Part shown: positions 59,716-64,000 of the stretch, piece after piece
Numbering within the stretch: the stretch's first letter is position 1
Layout: every line of letters begins with the position of its first letter
Source: Rhodospirillaceae bacterium
Lineage (GTDB): Bacteria > Pseudomonadota > Alphaproteobacteria > Rhodospirillales > Casp-alpha2
Direction: 5' to 3'
DNA length: 64,000 nucleotides
Assembly: GCA_002686255.1 (NCBI GenBank)
Contig: NZAZ01000114.1
Location: 27,594-91,593 of the forward strand
The notes under the pieces: model-generated
What the model saw: the letters and a program-made list of their open reading frames with translations, nothing else
Database searches by the model: none
Told to the model about the DNA's origin: nothing
Made by a program: the position numbers and the translations under genes

Positions 59716-60453
59716 GTGACCGCCCCCCGTCCCTGCCTGAACGATATCGACGTCGCCGTCCTTGCCGGTGGACTCGGCACCCGCATCAAGGACACCCTCG
59801 GCGATACGCCGAAGCTTCTGGCGCCCATCGGCGGCCACGCCTTCCTCGACATCCTGATTGCCCGGCTGCGGAATTTCGGGGCCAGGCGGCTGATATTGGG
59901 ACTCGGTCATCGGGCCGAGAAGGTGACGGCGCACCTGGAAAACAACCCGCCGGCGGAAATCGACATCGTCACCGCCGCCGAGCCCGAGCCGCTCGGCACT
60001 GCCGGCGCGCTCCGCTTCGTCATCCCCGAAATCAACACCGACCCGGTCCTGGTGATGAACGGCGACAGCTTCACCGGCGCCGATCTTTGCAATTTCGCCG
60101 ATGCCCACCGGCAATCGGGGGCCGACGCCTCGATCCTGTGCGCCGAGGTCCCGGACACCGCCGCCTATGGGCGCGTCGACATTTCGCCCGAGGGCCGGGT
60201 GCTGGCGTTTTCGGAAAAAAGCCCCGACCTCTCGGGCCCGGGCGTCATCAACGCCGGCGTCTATCTGTTCAACGCCGCCATGATGGAGCGGATCAACGCC
60301 TTGGCGGGTCGGTCCCTGGAACGCGACGTGTTTCAGGCCCTGGCGCCGGAAACCATCCATGCCGTCACCTCCGACGCGCCGTTCATCGACATCGGCACGC
60401 CGGAAGACCTTTCCCGCGCTGAAACCGTACTCAAGCCGTTTATTGTTTCTTGA
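59716..60453 (+). CDS. Sugar-1-phosphate nucleotidyltransferase
   Basis: A 245-residue nucleotidyltransferase with 'VAVLAGGLGTRIKDTLGDTPKLLAPIGG', 'EPLGTAGALRFVI', 'VLVMNGDSF' and 'FIDIGTPEDLSRAETVL', closest in layout to heptose-1-phosphate or mannose-1-phosphate guanylyltransferases (HddC type). It would activate the sugar that the epimerase and dehydrase modify. Start is GTG 59716. The last 121 bases overlap the convergent GT2 gene. Confidence 0.85.
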   Translation: MTAPRPCLNDIDVAVLAGGLGTRIKDTLGDTPKLLAPIGGHAFLDILIARLRNFGARRLILGLGHRAEKVTAHLENNPPAEIDIVTAAEPEPLGTAGALRFVIPEINTDPVLVMNGDSFTGADLCNFADAHRQSGADASILCAEVPDTAAYGRVDISPEGRVLAFSEKSPDLSGPGVINAGVYLFNAAMMERINALAGRSLERDVFQALAPETIHAVTSDAPFIDIGTPEDLSRAETVLKPFIVS

Positions 60454-61178
60454 ACCGTGACGGCTTTTTTCGGCCGTGCGAATTCGATCAGGAACTGCAG
60501 GTAATAGGCGGCGGCCCACAGCAGCAGGTTGAAGCTCCGCTGGCCGCCGATGCGCGGCGGTTCGGAGGCCGGGATCTCGGCCACCCGGTAGCCATAACGC
60601 GCCGCCCGCGCCGACATCAGCGGCTCCCAACTCAGTATACGGGAGCCGATCCCGAACAGTTTCTCGACTGGCGCGAAGGCGCCGTCGTCGGCCAGTTCCA
60701 GCCTCTCGGCCATGTCCTTGCGGTAGGCGCGGAAGATGACCAGGGAATCCCTGTAACGGCCGCCGAAAAGCACGTTGATGGTCTTGGTGAACAGCCAGTT
60801 GCCGAACCCGGTCAACAGGCTGTCGTCTTCGCTCTCGGCGTCGCCGGCGTAGCGCGATGCGATCACCATGTCATAATCGTCCTCGATCCTGGCCAGCAAT
60901 TCGGGGATTTTTTCGGGCAACGAGTTGCCGTCGGGGCTGAAGGTCAGGACCACGTCGCCCTCGATCAGGGGCCAGACCTCGAGGTATCCGCGGCGGAAGC
61001 CGGGCCGCGATTGCACGTAAACGGTCATGCCCTGGGCCTTGGCCCATTCCACCGTGCCGTCGGTGGAACCCCCGTCGCAGAGGATGATCTGATCGACCCA
61101 GCCCGGATCGACTTTCGGCATGATGATCTTCATGCCGTCGATTTCGTTCAGCGTCATGACCAGTAGGGTTGTTTTCAT
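60333..61178 (-). CDS. Glycosyltransferase family 2
   Basis: A 281-residue GT2 enzyme of the dolichyl-phosphate-mannose synthase style: 'KTTLLVMTLNEIDGMKIIMPKV', 'DQIILCDGGSTDGTVEWA', 'VVLTFSPDGNSLPEKIPELL' and 'ASRYAGDAESEDDSLLTGFGNWLF'. A C-terminal hydrophobic stretch ('FNLLLWAAAYYLQFLIEFA') may attach it to the membrane. The end overlaps the convergent nucleotidyltransferase gene by 121 bases; the last ~40 residues are the shared part and look less conserved. It probably transfers the sugar made by the operon. Confidence 0.85.
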   Translation of the reverse strand: MKTTLLVMTLNEIDGMKIIMPKVDPGWVDQIILCDGGSTDGTVEWAKAQGMTVYVQSRPGFRRGYLEVWPLIEGDVVLTFSPDGNSLPEKIPELLARIEDDYDMVIASRYAGDAESEDDSLLTGFGNWLFTKTINVLFGGRYRDSLVIFRAYRKDMAERLELADDGAFAPVEKLFGIGSRILSWEPLMSARAARYGYRVAEIPASEPPRIGGQRSFNLLLWAAAYYLQFLIEFARPKKAVTVQETINGLSTVSARERSSGVPMSMNGASEVTAWMVSGARA

Positions 61179-61215
61179 CCTAGTACAGGAAAGCGGAGGA
61201 AGGGAAAGGGGGAAA

Positions 61216-61262
61216 TGGTGCCGCCTGTAGGATTCGAACCTACGACCCCCGCATTACGAATG
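61216..61262 (-). other. 3' half of tRNA-Thr(CGT): attachment site of an integrated element
   Basis: On the minus strand this reads from the anticodon loop TTCGTAA (anticodon CGT), through TGCGG, the variable loop, the T-arm GTAGG-TTCGAAT-CCTAC and acceptor strand AGGCGGC-A to CCA (61216-61218). The D-arm, 5' acceptor strand and 5' anticodon stem are absent: sequence right of 61262 is unrelated and AT-rich. This is the signature of site-specific integration at a tRNA anticodon loop. The acceptor and T-arm are intact, so the missing half should be at the other junction, outside the window. Confidence 0.8.
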
Positions 61263-61457
61263 TGTGTGTCTTTAACTATATCAATAAGTTATATCTATTT
61301 GTCTAACTTAATGTCTAACTATTTTTGATTTTCAACTTTTTTCTAATCTTTTTTTAGGTTGGAACAAACAACCTATCCCCAAACACCTCCAACCCCTCTC
61401 AGCGGTCCTTATATCGTCATACAGAGGGGTTTTAGATGGGGTTGGACGGGCAAGCGT
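61263..61457. other. AT-rich border of the integrated element
   Basis: Base composition changes abruptly here. Two small stems are visible: AGGTTG-N7-CAACCT near 61357-61375, and AACCCCTCT with AGAGGGGTT around 61391-61431, the latter followed by TTTTA on the plus strand. No gene is seen. Confidence 0.4.
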
Positions 61458-62525
61458 CTATCGGGTGTTGGGGTATAATATCTCTACGATTTCCCTGATT
61501 TGCCGTGCGGCGTTAACAACGATTTGTCGGCGATCTGCATTTGGCGCAAGGTTTATAGGCAATCCAAAACTGTCACCAAATTCAAAAACATCAACGTTGG
61601 ATTTGCCGAGCAATTCTGCAACTTCCCTTCCCTTTCCCCAATTTGAATCGGGAAATGTCAACCAAATTGGGGACCGCCCAAACTTTCGCCACGCCTCAAA
61701 ATCTAACGCCAACCTGCCTCCGTATTCGTCCTTTTTGCGAACATTGATATACCTACCTGACCATTTTCCAGTTGACGATTTCTGTAACCCTTCTCCGGAT
61801 GCAATACCCTGGACTCGCAATTCCTCATAGATAGCGTCGACCAAGTCCAAATAGTTCAAGACACGTTGTGGAATTTCTAAATTACCAATTTCATGGTCTC
61901 TGAGAGGGATGAAACCCTCCTGATCCATCTCCGCGCACAACCCATTCAATTGATGAAGATCATCTATCAGACCTCGCTCCTCTATTGGATCAATGAGATT
62001 CTCAAGATCGGTAATGATCTTCCGCCATGAAACGACCATTAGATACTTATGATCTGAAACTTTGTTGGAAATGATGTCATCCGATTTACGGACGTTCTCA
62101 TATTTTTGGTACTGACCAGATTCCTCCACTAACCGACCAAGTTCCGCGTTTAGAACGTAAAGACGTTCTTGGGGGCAGACAAAAAATAGTGCGCTGGCAC
62201 CGTTCTCTGGAAGCAATGGCAAATACCCCAATGGTTGGTTTGGGGTTAGTTCTGCCCAAAACTTATTTTCGACGATAAGGACTTGATTGCCAGTGTTGTC
62301 CGTTCCAACCATATCTGGAATGGTTTGCCCTTCCGAAGATACCTGAGAACTAAAACGAACAACCGTAGGAAATTCGTCTTCCAATTCTGACAAATACCTG
62401 GCGAACAGGTCATTACCCGCCTTTGATTTTTTGAGAATGTAAAGAAGTGCTTCGGTTGCTAGGTTCTCTGGGTGAGAGGAGAACCTTCCCGCTAAGTGAC
62501 CAAATAATGTGTCCGAATTACTCAT
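61458..62525 (-). CDS. PD-(D/E)XK nuclease-like protein
   Basis: A 355-residue protein with an N-terminal restriction-like core: 'ENLATEALLYIL' (helix with conserved Glu), 'IPDMVGTDNTGNQVLIVENKFWAEL', in which P-D and later E-x-K (E-N-K) fit the PD-(D/E)XK nuclease motif near residues 70-88, and a following Q-x3-Y helix ('NQPLGYL'). The C-terminal 200 residues are unassigned. Low GC and A/T-ending codons set it apart from the chromosomal genes. Position just inside a tRNA-integrated element suggests a defence or element-maintenance nuclease, but no partner gene was recognised. Confidence 0.6.
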   Translation of the reverse strand: MSNSDTLFGHLAGRFSSHPENLATEALLYILKKSKAGNDLFARYLSELEDEFPTVVRFSSQVSSEGQTIPDMVGTDNTGNQVLIVENKFWAELTPNQPLGYLPLLPENGASALFFVCPQERLYVLNAELGRLVEESGQYQKYENVRKSDDIISNKVSDHKYLMVVSWRKIITDLENLIDPIEERGLIDDLHQLNGLCAEMDQEGFIPLRDHEIGNLEIPQRVLNYLDLVDAIYEELRVQGIASGEGLQKSSTGKWSGRYINVRKKDEYGGRLALDFEAWRKFGRSPIWLTFPDSNWGKGREVAELLGKSNVDVFEFGDSFGLPINLAPNADRRQIVVNAARQIREIVEILYPNTR

Positions 62526-62707
62526 TTCTGCATCTTATAAAGGATAGGGATGATGGTAAACAATTGTGCCATGTTGCGTGAAATTGGTACGATTTCTGGT
62601 GTTAGCGGGTCATTTTCGTGGAATGACCTATTTCACCTGCTGTTTTTTTGTGAGAAGTTTGTATCATCCAATTAATACTTTTTCATTCAATGTGATCGGA
62701 CAGTTTC

Positions 62708-62995
62708 ATGGCAGTCAGAAAACCTACCCTCACTAAAGGTCAAATACGCAAACGGAATGCACTACGCAAATCCGTCGGTGACAAACTCGGTGACCAGACA
62801 TTCGCGAGATGGATGAAGGAACAAGCGAAGGCAAAATCAGTTGCAAAATCTGACCCCGTTGCTGACAAGATTCTTGCCGCACTCAAACCTCTTGTCAGGG
62901 ACAAAACCATCAAACTTGGAAATAAGGGTTACTCCGTAAGACGGGCAAAAGGAAAAGGTGCCAAAGGGTTTGTAGTGAGCAAAATCACAAAGTGA
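62708..62995 (+). CDS. Small basic hypothetical protein of the integrated element
   Basis: A 95-residue lysine- and arginine-rich protein ('TLTKGQIRKRNALRKSVGDKLGDQTFARWMKEQ'), ending 'GYSVRRAKGKGAKGFVVSKITK'. The basic character suggests nucleic-acid contact. No family recognised. Codon use is AT-rich like its neighbours. It is followed by the next small gene after 27 bases. Confidence 0.5.
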   Translation: MAVRKPTLTKGQIRKRNALRKSVGDKLGDQTFARWMKEQAKAKSVAKSDPVADKILAALKPLVRDKTIKLGNKGYSVRRAKGKGAKGFVVSKITK

Positions 62996-63022
62996 TCTTT
63001 ACGGATAAGTCAGAGAGCAAAT

Positions 63023-63286
63023 ATGCCCGACCCCAATCTCATTGATTCTGGATTATCCCAACGAACCACCGTTGAGGGTCACGAATTTAAGATCAAGATT
63101 TACCGACTTGAGCATGAACCAAAATGGTCGTTAGAAGTTGTTGATGAAGACGGCACTTCTACCGTTTGGGATGATCTGTTTGATACTGACCAGGCGGCAC
63201 TGGATGAAGTTCTAAAGGCAATAAAGGAAGAAGGTCTTTCTGCGTTTCGCGACAATGCAAATGTCGTTCCTTTCCCAGCGAAGTAG
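63023..63286 (+). CDS. Small acidic hypothetical protein
   Basis: An 87-residue soluble protein ('TVEGHEFKIKIYRLEHEPKWSLEVVDEDGTSTVWDDLFDTDQAALDEVLKAIKEEG'), predicted by eye as a small beta-sheet followed by a helix. Strongly acidic in the middle, in contrast to the basic upstream neighbour. No family recognised; the pairing of a basic and an acidic small protein could indicate a partner set. Confidence 0.5.
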   Translation: MPDPNLIDSGLSQRTTVEGHEFKIKIYRLEHEPKWSLEVVDEDGTSTVWDDLFDTDQAALDEVLKAIKEEGLSAFRDNANVVPFPAK

Positions 63287-63406
63287 GCGACACCCTCTCA
63301 GACACCTGTGGTTTGGTATGACGAAAAGGAAGATTGGTCACCGAGGTTGTGAAAACCGACTGACTTCCCTCAAATTTGTATGACTTCAGTATGACCAAAT
63401 GCGGGG

Positions 63407-63586
63407 TTAGAACTGTCTCAACATCTCCTGTTCTCGTTTTTGAAAGTCCCTTTGGTTAAGAACCATAGTCAGTCCCTCACGAAGAATGGATGACTCGGTC
63501 TTTCCCATTTCCCTACATAACTGACGGGTCCTGTCTCGTAAGGATTTCGGAAGTCGGCAAATAACTGTTTGATCGTGTTTTCTCAA
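63407..63586 (-). CDS. Ribbon-helix-helix DNA-binding protein
   Basis: A 59-residue protein read from TTG 63586. The sequence 'HDQTVICRLPKSLRDRTRQL' and 'REMGKTESSILREGLTMVL' has the strand-helix-helix pattern of MetJ/Arc (CopG-like) proteins: a beta-strand with alternating residues, a P-x-S-L-R-D helix and a second helix after K-T-E-S-S. The TTG overlaps the stop codon of the upstream gene (TTGA), so translation is coupled. Could be a repressor, an antitoxin or a relaxosome accessory protein. Confidence 0.7.
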   Translation of the reverse strand: MRKHDQTVICRLPKSLRDRTRQLCREMGKTESSILREGLTMVLNQRDFQKREQEMLRQF

Positions 63587-63849
63587 CGTTTTTTTCCTTT
63601 CAAAAGTGACCTGTCATTCAGGTCGGTTGCAATGGATAGGGTGGTGAGATGCGCAATGGTGGTCACCAAATCACTGAGTGCGTCCAATTTTGTATTGGTG
63701 TCTGTGGCACCCTTCACACGATTGCGGTGTTGGTGCGCACGGGCAGCAAGACCCAAAGCAGCAAATTTGACCCAACCCTTGCGACCAACGGATTCATCAA
63801 GGTCTAACTGGTTCCCTGTCGCCTCCATCCATTCGTTCATAGTCAGCAT
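63583..63849 (-). CDS. Hypothetical protein upstream of the RHH gene
   Basis: An 88-residue protein ('NEWMEATGNQLDLDESVGRKGWVKFAALGLAARAHQHRNRVKGATDTNTKLDALSDLVTTIAHLTTLSIAT'), largely helical, basic at the end. ATG 63849 or ATG 63840 may be the start. It begins 3 bases after the stop of another gene and overlaps the RHH start, forming a compact minus-strand operon. No family recognised. Confidence 0.55.
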   Translation of the reverse strand: MLTMNEWMEATGNQLDLDESVGRKGWVKFAALGLAARAHQHRNRVKGATDTNTKLDALSDLVTTIAHLTTLSIATDLNDRSLLKGKKR

Positions 63850-63852
63850 CGG

Positions 63853-64000
63853 TCAGGTTTCCTTGATCACAATCAGCGATACACTCTTGGCACCATTCCC
63901 GATGAAATCTTTTATCTCTTTGGAAATGACAGGAAGATCATTCTTGGTGATGGCGTCCTTAATGATGAACTTATTTATCTGTGTTTTCTGGATGGACTGA
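63853..64000 (-). CDS. C-terminal part of an unknown gene
   Basis: An open minus-strand frame entering from the right edge and ending with TGA at 63853-63855; the last residues read 'SKEIKDFIGNGAKSVSLIVI' followed by KET. It is spaced 3 bases from the next gene and clearly belongs to the same operon. Too little is visible to assign a family. Confidence 0.45.
   Translation of the reverse strand, partial: QSIQKTQINKFIIKDAITKNDLPVISKEIKDFIGNGAKSVSLIVIKET

Overview
The window is GC-rich proteobacterial DNA. It is most likely from an alphaproteobacterium of the Rhodospirillales type. I infer this from the gene order (chorismate mutase, hisC and tyrC divergent from metX-metW), DUF2125 and YqgE neighbours, a class II (B12-dependent) ribonucleotide reductase, a coxSML-type molybdenum hydroxylase and an FbpABC iron importer. 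No rRNA gene or CRISPR array is visible.

Layout. 1-14 kb is housekeeping: PlsC-like acyltransferase, Na/Ca exchanger, NrdJ, ChaC-like cyclotransferase, DUF2125 protein, exported YqgE-like protein, aromatic amino acid genes and metXW. 14-24.3 kb is a catabolic/metalloenzyme block. It holds an amidase, a divergent GntR regulator with a perfect operator palindrome between them, a tungsten-type aldehyde ferredoxin oxidoreductase, maturation genes (XdhC, CoxG, MocA-like) and a three-subunit molybdenum hydroxylase of the form II type. 24.4-34.5 kb is one fatty-acid oxidation operon, led by an unusual acyltransferase-alpha/beta-hydrolase fusion and followed by ligase, thiolase, HCDH-ECH fusion and acyl-CoA dehydrogenase. 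34.5-39 kb carries a hemerythrin with one altered metal ligand and a ferric iron ABC transporter behind a 47-bp near-perfect palindrome.

39.7-55.2 kb is an accessory island bounded by two remnants of IS6-family elements in the same orientation. It combines a PAS-LuxR regulator, three DsrE/DsrH-like proteins, a YeeE/YedE sulfur permease, a TusA-like protein, a periplasmic rhodanese and a universal stress protein with a GT39 glycosyltransferase, an FAD oxidoreductase, two radical SAM enzymes and a GT2 glycosyltransferase. Inside it are two paralogous tiny membrane proteins and a catalytically dead but intact IS1634-type transposase gene that sits in the operon like an ordinary gene. A 16-bp dyad (TGATGC-N4-GCATCA) occurs twice in the island, upstream of sulfur-transfer genes, and is a candidate operator.

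55.5-61.2 kb is a tight sugar operon: thiamine-diphosphate E1 alpha and beta without E2/E3, a DegT-family enzyme whose catalytic lysine is replaced by histidine (as in 3-dehydrases), an epimerase and a sugar nucleotidyltransferase, with a convergent GT2 glycosyltransferase. This combination suggests a two-carbon-branched deoxysugar. At 61.2 kb the 3' half of a tRNA-Thr(CGT) gene marks the edge of a second, AT-rich integrated element that runs off the right end. It carries a PD-(D/E)XK nuclease-like protein, a small ribbon-helix-helix protein and unknown small genes.

All identifications come from reading motifs and family resemblance by eye; no database search was run.
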